NCBI RefSeq assembly: GCF_000812945.1
Contig: NZ_JSYM01000006.1
Span: 113,482 to 177,481 of the forward strand
Source: Flavobacterium sp. AED
GTDB lineage: Bacteria; Bacteroidota; Bacteroidia; Flavobacteriales; Flavobacteriaceae
DNA: 64,000 bases
Direction: 5' to 3'
Shown here: positions 8,069-15,616 of the stretch, piece by piece
Numbering within the stretch: position 1 is the stretch's first letter
Layout of the letters: the number at the start of each line of letters is the position of its first letter
Notes under the pieces: model-generated
Database searches by the model: none
Told to the model about the DNA's origin: nothing
The model's input: only the letters and a program-made list of their open reading frames with translations
Position numbers and translations under genes: made by a program

Positions 8069-9313
8069 ATGGAAGTTTTAAAAATAGCAACAGCAGGAAG
8101 TGTGGATGACGGGAAAAGTACATTAATCGGGAGATTATTATACGATACAAAATCGTTGACTACAGATAAGATTGAAGCAATAGAAAAAAGCAGCAAGCAA
8201 AAAGGATACGATTACTTAGATTTTTCTTTGGCTACCGATGGTTTAGTTGCTGAAAGAGAACAAGGAATCACGATTGATGTGGCTCACATTTATTTTTCGA
8301 CTGCAAAGAAAAGTTATATCATTGCGGATACTCCGGGTCACGTAGAATATACACGTAATATGGTTACCGGAGCGTCAACTTCACAAGTTTCAATTATTTT
8401 GATTGATGCTCGTAAAGGAGTAATTGAGCAAACCTACCGTCACTTTTTTATCAATAATTTATTGAGAGTAAAAGATGTAATTGTTGCGGTAAACAAAATG
8501 GATTTAGTTGATTATTCAGAAGAAGTATACAACAAAATTAAAGCTGACTTTCAGGCATTAAATGCAAAGAGCGCTTTCAAAGAACAAAATGTAAGTTACA
8601 TTCCGTTAAGTGCAATCAATGGGGGTAATGTTGCCGATAAATCGGAGAATATGCCTTGGTACACAGGACAAACGGTTTTGGAACATTTGGAATCTTTAGA
8701 ACCAAATGATATCTACGAAAACGGAATCGCACGTTTCCCTGTTCAAACAGTAATCCGACCAAAAACCGAGGAATATCACGATTTTAGAGGGTATGCCGGA
8801 AAATTATACGGGAACAATATTAAAGTTGGGGATGCCGTAACGGTACTTCCTTCTTTAACAGAATCTACAGTAACGAATATTCACTTTTTTGACAAGCAAT
8901 TTGATGAAGCTACGGCTGGTTCTTCTATCACTATCGAATTAGATAATGACATCAATGTAACGAGAGGTGATATGATTGTAAAATCTAATGAACTTCCTAA
9001 AATTGAAAAAGACATCACAACAACTGTTTGTTGGATGGACAGTAAAAAATTAGTTGCAGGTGCAAAATATTATGTGCAACACAACAGCAATAGAGTTTTA
9101 GCAAAAATTGATAGTGTAAAAAACGTAATCGCAACCGATTATTCTGGAACAACTCCAGCGACTCAATTAGCTATAAATGAAATTGGAGAAGTAACTATTA
9201 AATTGAGCAAAGCCATTTATTTTGATGCCTATACGGACAACAAATCAAACGGTGCTTTTATCTTAATAGATGCTGCAACCAACACAACAGCAGGAGTTGG
9301 ATTTATTAAATAG
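8069..9313 (+). CDS. cysN: Sulfate adenylyltransferase subunit 1 (GTPase)
   Basis: A 414-residue EF-Tu-like GTPase. G1 is GSVDDGKSTL (about residues 11-20), G3 is DTPGHVEYTRNM, G4 is NKMDLVD, followed by two beta-barrel domains (about 230-414). GTP hydrolysis drives APS formation by CysD. The length ends where stand-alone CysN ends; there is no CysC kinase domain at the C-terminus, so this is not a CysNC fusion. Separated from cysD by 176 bases containing the GC-rich inverted repeat. Confidence 0.95.
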   Translation: MEVLKIATAGSVDDGKSTLIGRLLYDTKSLTTDKIEAIEKSSKQKGYDYLDFSLATDGLVAEREQGITIDVAHIYFSTAKKSYIIADTPGHVEYTRNMVTGASTSQVSIILIDARKGVIEQTYRHFFINNLLRVKDVIVAVNKMDLVDYSEEVYNKIKADFQALNAKSAFKEQNVSYIPLSAINGGNVADKSENMPWYTGQTVLEHLESLEPNDIYENGIARFPVQTVIRPKTEEYHDFRGYAGKLYGNNIKVGDAVTVLPSLTESTVTNIHFFDKQFDEATAGSSITIELDNDINVTRGDMIVKSNELPKIEKDITTTVCWMDSKKLVAGAKYYVQHNSNRVLAKIDSVKNVIATDYSGTTPATQLAINEIGEVTIKLSKAIYFDAYTDNKSNGAFILIDAATNTTAGVGFIK

Positions 9314-9387
9314 TTACTGGCTGACGGTTTTGAGTTGATAGTTATGCTACCAACAACCATCAATCAACAACAATAAACTAAAAAGAT

Positions 9388-11478
9388 ATGCAAAGTTTTA
9401 GAACCGAAATAGAAGATCCGATTGTCCAAAAAGAGATTATCGATTTAGAGAAAAAAATTCATTCATTCCGAAGTGGACAAATTGACGATGAGCGTTTTCG
9501 TAGTCTTCGTTTGGCACGTGGTATTTACGGTCAACGTCAAGAAGGCGTACAAATGATTCGTATTAAATTGCCTTACGGAAAAGTGACTAGTGAGCAATTG
9601 AAAAGAATTACTGAAGTGTCAGATAAATATTCTACGGGACGTTTACACATTACTACCCGTCAGGATATTCAAATTCACTATGTGAGTTTAGACAGAACAC
9701 CTGAGCTTTGGTCAGAATTAGCCAAAGATGATATCACTTTGAGAGAAGCTTGTGGAAACACAGTGCGTAATATTACTGGTAGCGAATTAGCTGGTGTAGA
9801 TGTTGACGAGCCTTTTGACGTATCACCTTATGCACACGGTTTGTTTCAATATTTATTGCGTAACCCAATTTGTCAAGAAATGGGGCGTAAGTTCAAAATA
9901 TCATTTTCGTCTTCTGATAAAGATACTGCGTTGAGTTATTTACACGATTTAGGATTTATTCCAAAAATTGTAAATGGCGAAAAAGGTTTCAAAATAATGT
10001 TTGCTGGTGGTTTAGGTTCTCAACCAAGTCACGCTGAATTGCTTTCAGAATTTGTACCGGTGAATCAAATTATTCCAACTGCCGAAGGTATAATTAGAGT
10101 TTTTGACCGTTACGGAGAAAGAGCAAAACGTTTGAAAGCACGTATGAAATTCTTAATTAAAGACTTAGGTCGTGATGAGTTTTTACGTTTGGTTGACGAA
10201 GAGAAAAAAGCTTTGCCTTTTCATACATACGAAATAGATACTACCGCTTTTGAAGGACCAATTACAGAACCTTTGTTGGCAGTGCCATCAGTAACGATTG
10301 GTGATGTTGAAGCTTTTGAAGCTTGGAAAAAATCGAATGTGATTGCACAAAAACAAGCAGGATATGTAGCTATTGGTATTAAAGTGCTTTTAGGAGATTT
10401 TTATACAGACAAAGCAAGATTATTAGCTGATTTGATTAAAAATTACGGTGCTAATGAATTGCGTTTTTCTCTAAGACAAAACATCGTTTTGCGTAATATT
10501 AAAGAAGAAAATCTAGCGTTCTTTTATCAAGAATTGGCTAAATTGGATTTTGTTGCTTTAGGATATGACACTATCGGAGATATCACGGCTTGTCCGGGAA
10601 CGGATACTTGTAATTTAGGTATCGCAAGTAGTACAGGTATTGCAGATGAATTAGAAAGAGTATTAAAAACGGAATACCCACAATACAGCAACAATCAAGA
10701 AATCGCAATTAAAATTAGCGGTTGTATGAATGCTTGTGGACAACACAATATGTCTGAAATTGGTTTCCAAGGAATGTCAATTAATGCAGGAAAACTAGTT
10801 GCTCCAGCACTTCAGGTATTATTAGGTGGAGGGAATTTAGGAAATGGAGTAGGACGTTTTTCTGATAAAGTAATCAAAATTCCAAGTAGAAGAGGGCCAG
10901 ATGCGTTGCGTTTTATTTTAAATGATTTTGATGCCAATGGAAACGGACAATCATTCTTGAATTATTACGATGCCAAAGGAGAGAAATATTTCTACGAATT
11001 CTTGAAGCCATTAGCCGATTTGACTAATCTTACCGAAGCTGATTTTGTAGATTGGGGAAATGCTGATAACTACGTAAAAGCAGTTGGAGTTGGAGAATGT
11101 GCTGGTGTTGTAATTGATTTAGTGGCTACATTATTATTGGAAGCCAAAGATAAATTAACTTTCGCACAAGAAGCTTTCGAAGATAAAAAATGGGCAGATG
11201 CGATTTATTTAGCCTACGCAGGTTTTGTAAATGGGGCGAAAGCAATATTATTGGCTGAAAACCAAAAAACGAATCACCATGCTGGAATTATCGATTTGTT
11301 TGATACTGTTTTTGTCGAAAGCAAAAAAATAGAATTGGATTCAAGCTTCAAAGATTTGGTTTATCAAATCAAAGCGAATGAGCCTTCTGAGGAATTTGCA
11401 CAAAAATACATTCAAGAAGGAGTTGCATTTTTTGATAAAATAGAAAAATACAGAGCAAAAGATTTAGCTGATGCATAA
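9388..11478 (+). CDS. Siroheme-dependent sulfite (nitrite/sulfite) reductase with C-terminal HEPN-like domain
   Basis: A 696-residue siroheme/[4Fe-4S] reductase. The two ferredoxin-like half domains are visible (VTSEQLKRITEVSDKYSTGRLHITTRQDIQIHYV; FSLRQNIVLRNI), as are the cluster/siroheme cysteines TACPGTDTC (about 401 and 407) and SGCMNAC (about 446 and 450). It should reduce sulfite to sulfide with six electrons, probably from ferredoxin. After about residue 575 there is an extra ~120 residue helical region (LTFAQEAFEDKKWADAIYLA, then a KAILLAENQ stretch) that looks like a HEPN domain, not part of canonical sulfite reductases. No clear RNase-type Rx4-6H motif is visible there. Context with cysHDN and siroheme genes favours sulfite over nitrite. 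Confidence 0.9.
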   Translation: MQSFRTEIEDPIVQKEIIDLEKKIHSFRSGQIDDERFRSLRLARGIYGQRQEGVQMIRIKLPYGKVTSEQLKRITEVSDKYSTGRLHITTRQDIQIHYVSLDRTPELWSELAKDDITLREACGNTVRNITGSELAGVDVDEPFDVSPYAHGLFQYLLRNPICQEMGRKFKISFSSSDKDTALSYLHDLGFIPKIVNGEKGFKIMFAGGLGSQPSHAELLSEFVPVNQIIPTAEGIIRVFDRYGERAKRLKARMKFLIKDLGRDEFLRLVDEEKKALPFHTYEIDTTAFEGPITEPLLAVPSVTIGDVEAFEAWKKSNVIAQKQAGYVAIGIKVLLGDFYTDKARLLADLIKNYGANELRFSLRQNIVLRNIKEENLAFFYQELAKLDFVALGYDTIGDITACPGTDTCNLGIASSTGIADELERVLKTEYPQYSNNQEIAIKISGCMNACGQHNMSEIGFQGMSINAGKLVAPALQVLLGGGNLGNGVGRFSDKVIKIPSRRGPDALRFILNDFDANGNGQSFLNYYDAKGEKYFYEFLKPLADLTNLTEADFVDWGNADNYVKAVGVGECAGVVIDLVATLLLEAKDKLTFAQEAFEDKKWADAIYLAYAGFVNGAKAILLAENQKTNHHAGIIDLFDTVFVESKKIELDSSFKDLVYQIKANEPSEEFAQKYIQEGVAFFDKIEKYRAKDLADA

Positions 11479-12244
11479 TACAATAAAACCAAAAGTAACT
11501 TTAGTGGGTGCTGGTCCCGGTGACCCAGATTTGCTTACTCTGAAAGGAGTAAAAGCACTTGCTGAAGCGAATGTGGTTTTGTATGATGCGCTGGCCAATG
11601 AAGAAATAATGAATCACGCGCCAAAAAATGCCATAAAAATATTTGTGGGAAAAAGAATTGGAACACATGAATATTCGCAAGATCAAATCAATCAGTTGAT
11701 TGTAGATAATGCGCTTACGTATGGAAATGTGGTTCGGTTAAAAGGTGGCGATCCGTTTATTTTTGGCCGTGGAAGCGAAGAAATAGAATTCGCAGAAAGT
11801 TTTGGAATCCCTACATTTGTAGTGCCCGGAATTTCATCAGCCATTGCAGTTCCCGCTTATCAAGGAATTTCTTTGACAAAAAGAGGCGTTTCCGAAAGTT
11901 TTTGGGTTATTACAGGCACAACTTCCGACAGGAATTTGTCCGATGATGTAGCGCTTGCAGCGCAATCATCAGCAACAGTTGTGATTTTGATGGGAATGAG
12001 TAAATTGGCGCAAATTGTGTCATTATTCCAAAAAGAATCTAAAGGAGAAACTCCTGTTGCGATTATTCAAAACGGAACTACTCCACAAGAAAAAGTGGGT
12101 GTTGGAACGATTAATACTATCCAACAAGTTGTAGTGGAGAATAAATTAAGTTCACCAGCAATAATTGTTATTGGAGAAGTGGTAAAAGAGAGTAACAAGT
12201 TCAAAGGGTTTTACGAGGAATTTATAGCATCTGAAATAAGATAA
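11471..12244 (+). CDS. cobA: Uroporphyrinogen-III C-methyltransferase
   Basis: A 257-residue SUMT. The signature VTLVGAGPGDPDLLTLKG is at residues about 10-27, followed by VRLKGGDPFIFGRG and VVPGISSAIAVPAYQGISLTKRG, all typical SAM- and substrate-binding segments. It methylates uroporphyrinogen III twice to precorrin-2, the first step toward siroheme for the neighbouring sulfite reductase. The start overlaps the end of the reductase gene by 8 bases, so the two are translationally coupled. Confidence 0.95.
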   Translation: MHNTIKPKVTLVGAGPGDPDLLTLKGVKALAEANVVLYDALANEEIMNHAPKNAIKIFVGKRIGTHEYSQDQINQLIVDNALTYGNVVRLKGGDPFIFGRGSEEIEFAESFGIPTFVVPGISSAIAVPAYQGISLTKRGVSESFWVITGTTSDRNLSDDVALAAQSSATVVILMGMSKLAQIVSLFQKESKGETPVAIIQNGTTPQEKVGVGTINTIQQVVVENKLSSPAIIVIGEVVKESNKFKGFYEEFIASEIR

Positions 12245-12246
12245 TA

Positions 12247-12828
12247 ATGGAACAAAACGAATTATATCCAATATTTTTAAAATTACACAACCTCAATGTA
12301 CTTATTGTAGGTGGAGGAAATGTAGGTTTAGAAAAGTTATCGTTTATGCTAAAATCCAGTCCAAATGCAAATGTTGAGGTGGTAGCACCAAAGTTTTTGT
12401 CTGAACTGGAAGAATTGGTTAAAAAGCATCCTTCGGTGAAATTGACGAAAGCCAAGTTCAAGAAAAAGATGTTGAAGAAACGGCACATGGTTATTGCTTG
12501 TACCGATGATTTAAAAGTCAATAAACGCGTATTCGACTTATCTCGAAAAAGATATTTGATTTGTAACATTGCTGATACGCCGCCATTATGTGATTATTAT
12601 TTGGGAGGAATCGTAACCAAAGGAAATGTCAAAATAGCGATTTCAACAAACGGTAAGTCTCCGACTACTGCCAAAAGATTGCGGGAGTTTTTTGAAGAAA
12701 TAATTCCGGACGATATCAATAAAATGGTCGAAAACCTAAATGAATATCGCAAAACGCTGAAAGGAAATTTCGAAGAAAAAGTTCAAAAAATGAATGAAAT
12801 TACCGAAGCGTTAAAAAATAAAGAATAA
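12247..12828 (+). CDS. Precorrin-2 dehydrogenase / sirohydrochlorin ferrochelatase (Met8p/CysG N-terminal type)
   Basis: A 193-residue protein with an N-terminal Rossmann NAD site (LNVLIVGGGNVGLEKLSFML, about residues 14-33) and the CysG-N segment VIACTDDLKVNKRVFDLSRK, then CNIADTPPLCDYYLGGIV with the conserved Asp-containing loop, and ISTNGKSPTTAKRLREF. It oxidises precorrin-2 and inserts iron to give siroheme. Starts two bases after cobA stops, so E. coli's single CysG is here split into two coupled genes. Confidence 0.92.
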   Translation: MEQNELYPIFLKLHNLNVLIVGGGNVGLEKLSFMLKSSPNANVEVVAPKFLSELEELVKKHPSVKLTKAKFKKKMLKKRHMVIACTDDLKVNKRVFDLSRKRYLICNIADTPPLCDYYLGGIVTKGNVKIAISTNGKSPTTAKRLREFFEEIIPDDINKMVENLNEYRKTLKGNFEEKVQKMNEITEALKNKE

Positions 12829-12935
12829 AAGAGCCAATAAGTAACGAATGATATTTATCATTTAAAACAGTAAAAATCAATCGTTAATTTGCAGTAAAAT
12901 AGTTTAGCATAATTACACATATAAAGAATAAAAAA

Positions 12936-13988
12936 ATGGTTAAAACAGACATATTAATTATAGGAGCCGGACCAACAGGTTTATTTGCAGTTTTTGAAGC
13001 AGGATTGTTAAAACTAAAATGTCACATTTTAGACGCACTGCCACAAGCGGGCGGACAACTTTCAGAATTGTATCCAAAAAAACCTATTTATGATATTCCA
13101 GGATTTCCTGAAGTATTAGCGGGTGATTTAGTTGATAATTTGATGGAACAAATCAAACAATTCGAACCAGGTTTTACGCTGGGCGAACGTGCAGAAACTA
13201 TAGCAAAACAAGAAGACGGAAGTTTTATTGTAACCTCAAATAAAGGAAAGAAATTTCATGCTTCAGTTGTTGCGATTGCGGGTGGATTAGGAAGTTTTGA
13301 ACCAAGAAAACCACTTATCGAAGACATTGAATTTTACGAAGATAAAGGGATAAAATATTTCATCAAAAATCCAGAGAAATTCAGAGACAAAAGAGTTGTA
13401 ATTGCCGGAGGTGGTGATTCTGCTTTGGACTGGAGTATTTTCTTGTCTAATGTAGCTTCTGAGGTGACTTTGATTCACAGAAGAAATGAATTTAGAGGAG
13501 CATTAGATTCTGTAGAAAAAGTCCAAGAGTTGAAAGATTTAGGAAAAATACGAATGATCACGCCTGCGGAAGTAATTGGTTTGAACGGAGCCGAACATTT
13601 AGAATCAATTGATATTGAGGAAAATGGGGCACACCGTACCATTGAAACAGATTATTTTATTCCACTTTTTGGATTAACTCCAAAATTAGGTCCTATTGGA
13701 GACTGGGGATTAGATATTGAAAAAAATGCAATCAAAGTAAATAATGCTTTGGATTACCAAACGAATATTCCTGGAATTTTTGCCATTGGTGACGTAAATA
13801 CATACCCGGGAAAATTAAAATTGATTCTTTGTGGATTCCACGAAGCGACTTTAATGTGTCAGGCAGCATACCAAATTATCAATCCAGGTAAGAAATATGT
13901 ATTAAAATATACTACAGTTTCTGGTGTTGACGGATTTGACGGAACCCGTAAAGAGGCTCCAAAAGCAGTGGTAAAAGCCATAGTATAA
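12936..13988 (+). CDS. Ferredoxin--NADP+ reductase, thioredoxin-reductase-like type
   Basis: A 350-residue two-dinucleotide-domain flavoprotein. The FAD site is ILIIGAGPTGLFAVFEAG at the N-terminus, the NADP site VVIAGGGDSALDWSIFL at about residues 154-170, and a second FAD motif IFAIGDVNTYPGKLKLI near the C-terminus. The redox CxxC of thioredoxin reductase is absent, as in TrxR-like ferredoxin-NADP reductases (YumC type). It probably supplies reduced ferredoxin to the sulfite reductase encoded just upstream; that partnership is inferred from position. A 107-base gap separates it from the siroheme gene, so it may have its own promoter. Confidence 0.85.
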   Translation: MVKTDILIIGAGPTGLFAVFEAGLLKLKCHILDALPQAGGQLSELYPKKPIYDIPGFPEVLAGDLVDNLMEQIKQFEPGFTLGERAETIAKQEDGSFIVTSNKGKKFHASVVAIAGGLGSFEPRKPLIEDIEFYEDKGIKYFIKNPEKFRDKRVVIAGGGDSALDWSIFLSNVASEVTLIHRRNEFRGALDSVEKVQELKDLGKIRMITPAEVIGLNGAEHLESIDIEENGAHRTIETDYFIPLFGLTPKLGPIGDWGLDIEKNAIKVNNALDYQTNIPGIFAIGDVNTYPGKLKLILCGFHEATLMCQAAYQIINPGKKYVLKYTTVSGVDGFDGTRKEAPKAVVKAIV

Positions 13989-14003
13989 AACTAGTAAAAA
14001 AAT

Positions 14004-14035
14004 ATAGCGTTAATACTTGCAAGTATTAACGCTAT
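14004..14035. repeat. 32-bp perfect palindrome
   Basis: ATAGCGTTAATACTTG followed at once by its reverse complement, with no spacer. It begins 15 bases after the ferredoxin reductase stop, ahead of the metH promoter. It could be a terminator stem, though there is only a weak T tract, or an operator; its right half overlaps the predicted -33 region of metH. Confidence 0.75.
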
Positions 14036-14047
14036 GTCTTTACTTTG
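14017..14047 (+). promoter_or_regulatory. Candidate metH promoter
   Basis: TTG at 14017-14019, 20-base spacer, then TTACTTTG at 14040-14047, one base off the TAnnTTTG -7 consensus. Places transcription start about 20 bases before the SAM-I aptamer. The -33 lies inside the palindrome at 14004-14035. Confidence 0.5.
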
Positions 14048-14069
14048 CAGTGTTCCTATTTTTATTGAA

Positions 14070-14185
14070 AGTTATCACGAAAGGCGGAGGGAAAGACCCG
14101 ATGAAACCTTAGCAACCCTTTATCTTTAAAGAAGGTGCTACATTCTACTTTATACTGAATTATTCAGCATTTAAGATAGATAACA
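14070..14185 (+). promoter_or_regulatory. SAM-I (S-box) riboswitch
   Basis: The aptamer core GGCGGAGGGAAAGACCCGAT, followed by GAAACCTTAGCAACC, is the S-box signature. The closing stem P1 pairs GTTATC (14071-14076) with GATAAC (14179-14184); P4 includes CTGAAT/ATTCAG near 14155-14168. SAM binding is expected to lower expression of metH-metF. The metH start codon is about 350 bases downstream, so the expression platform must act by termination or long-range folding within 14186-14533 rather than by direct masking of the start. Confidence 0.92.
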
Positions 14186-14316
14186 CAAGAATACTTCCAC
14201 AGTATTTCTCAAACCTTTTCTTGACAAACATATCGATATTTACTTACTGAATTTATTTCAGTATCAGGAGCGAATGATTGGCGCAATTTTTGCCGTCATT
14301 GTTCCCGCTTTTCGTT

Positions 14317-14368
14317 GCAAACGAAGTTCACTGAACTCCGCTTAAAATGAAAGTTTAGTGAAGTAATC
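14317..14368 (+). repeat. 52-bp leader repeat, copy 1
   Basis: Starts GCAAACGAAGTTCACTGAAC and ends AGTGAAGTAATC. About 38 of 52 positions match copy 2 (14409-14460), and the same framework recurs at 63784-63834 in the rRNA-type leader. Lies between the SAM-I aptamer and metH. Confidence 0.65.
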
Positions 14369-14398
14369 TTTTACTTTTTTTAAAGAAAAAAGTAAAAG
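14368..14398 (+). terminator. 13-bp hairpin in the metH leader
   Basis: CTTTTACTTTTTT (14368-14380), five-base loop, and its perfect complement (14386-14398). It lies between the two 52-bp repeats, downstream of the SAM-I aptamer. No T run follows it, so it may be a structural part of the repeat element rather than the riboswitch terminator. Confidence 0.4.
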
Positions 14399-14408
14399 GA
14401 TTTACACT

Positions 14409-14460
14409 GCAAACGTAGTTTATCGAACTCCTATGAAAATAGGAATTAAGTGAGATAATC
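14409..14460 (+). repeat. 52-bp leader repeat, copy 2
   Basis: Starts GCAAACGTAGTTTATCGAAC and ends AGTGAGATAATC; same length as copy 1. Contains a small hairpin CCTAT-GAAA-ATAGG. Ends 73 bases before the metH start. Confidence 0.65.
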
Positions 14461-14533
14461 GGGGCTAAAGAGTAAAAATTTGTGTTTTTTTGGTTTTATT
14501 TCAACCATCAAAACACAACAATAACAAAATAAA

Positions 14534-15535
14534 ATGTCAAGTATTCAAGAAGCCATTAAAAAAAACATACTCATACTCGATGGAGCTATGGGAACGATGT
14601 TACAACGTTACAATTTTTCCGAAGAAGATTTTCGTGGAGAGCGTTTCAAAGATTTTCCACATTCCTTAAAAGGAAACAACGATTTGTTGTCACTTACACA
14701 ACCACAAGCCATCAAAGCAGTCCACGCAGCTTATTTTGAAGCGGGTGCTGATATCGTTGAAACCAATACGTTCTCAGGAACCACGATTGGTATGGCGGAT
14801 TATTATCTGGAAGAATACGTTTATGAACTCAACTACGAATCGGCAAAAATTGCCCGTGAAGTAGCCGATGAATTTACTGCCAAAAATCCGGATAAACCTC
14901 GTTTTGTAGCAGGTTCAATAGGACCAACAAACAGAACGGCGAGTATGTCACCAGATGTAAACGACCCAGGTTATAGAGCCGTAACTTTTGATGATTTGCG
15001 TATTGCTTACAAGCAACAAGTAGAAGCCTTAATGGACGGCGGTTGCGATTTACTTTTGGTGGAAACTATTTTCGACACTTTAAATGCCAAAGCAGCCCTT
15101 TTCGCTATCGAAGAAGTCAAAGATGAACGCAATATCGATATTCCTATCATGGTTTCAGGAACAATTACCGATGCTTCAGGAAGAACACTTTCAGGACAAA
15201 CGGTAGAAGCTTTTTTGGTTTCAGTTTCACACATTCCATTGTTAAGTGTAGGATTCAATTGTGCTCTGGGTGCGGATTTATTAAAACCATATTTGCAAAC
15301 CTTGTCTCAAAACACTTCTTTCAACGTGTCAGCACATCCTAATGCAGGATTGCCAAACGCATTTGGAGAGTACGATGAAACGCCGGAACAGATGCAAGCA
15401 TTTATCAAAGAATATTTAGACGATAATTTAGTAAATATCATAGGCGGTTGTTGCGGAACAACGCCAGAACATATAAAGTTGATTGCTGATATTGCAAAGG
15501 ATTATAAACCTCGAGTTTCGACAGCAACAATGTAA
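14534..15535 (+). CDS. metH: Methionine synthase, homocysteine-binding (N-terminal) subunit of split MetH
   Basis: A 333-residue homocysteine S-methyltransferase barrel corresponding to the first domain of cobalamin-dependent MetH. It starts NILILDGAMGTMLQRYNF and carries the zinc-ligand cysteines: one in SVGFNCALGAD (about residue 240) and the Cys pair in IIGGCCGTTPEHI (about 305). It ends where the folate domain of a full MetH would begin; that part is the next gene. Both genes are in the same frame but are separated by 81 bases with several stop codons, so this is a stable split as in many Flavobacteria, not a sequencing frameshift. Under the SAM-I riboswitch. Confidence 0.93.
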   Translation: MSSIQEAIKKNILILDGAMGTMLQRYNFSEEDFRGERFKDFPHSLKGNNDLLSLTQPQAIKAVHAAYFEAGADIVETNTFSGTTIGMADYYLEEYVYELNYESAKIAREVADEFTAKNPDKPRFVAGSIGPTNRTASMSPDVNDPGYRAVTFDDLRIAYKQQVEALMDGGCDLLLVETIFDTLNAKAALFAIEEVKDERNIDIPIMVSGTITDASGRTLSGQTVEAFLVSVSHIPLLSVGFNCALGADLLKPYLQTLSQNTSFNVSAHPNAGLPNAFGEYDETPEQMQAFIKEYLDDNLVNIIGGCCGTTPEHIKLIADIAKDYKPRVSTATM

Positions 15536-15540
15536 CGAAG

Positions 15541-15560
15541 AGACGCAAAGTATTGCGTCT
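15541..15560 (+). repeat. Short AGACGC hairpin between the metH halves
   Basis: Perfect 8-bp stem (AGACGCAA / TTGCGTCT) with loop AGTA, six bases after the stop. A close relative (AGACGCGA / TCGCGTCT) is at 30591-30610. It may set relative expression of the two metH genes or be a small interspersed repeat. Confidence 0.6.
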
Positions 15561-15616
15561 GAATTATAGCCTCGATGTATTGGAATTAGTGAATTTGAGG
15601 CAAAAAAAAATAAAAA

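Noticed and set aside
12843..12880. Tiny ORF (MIFII) before the ferredoxin reductase gene as a possible Ile leader peptide
   Set aside because: Only five codons, no terminator/antiterminator pair after it, and the gene downstream is not linked to isoleucine.
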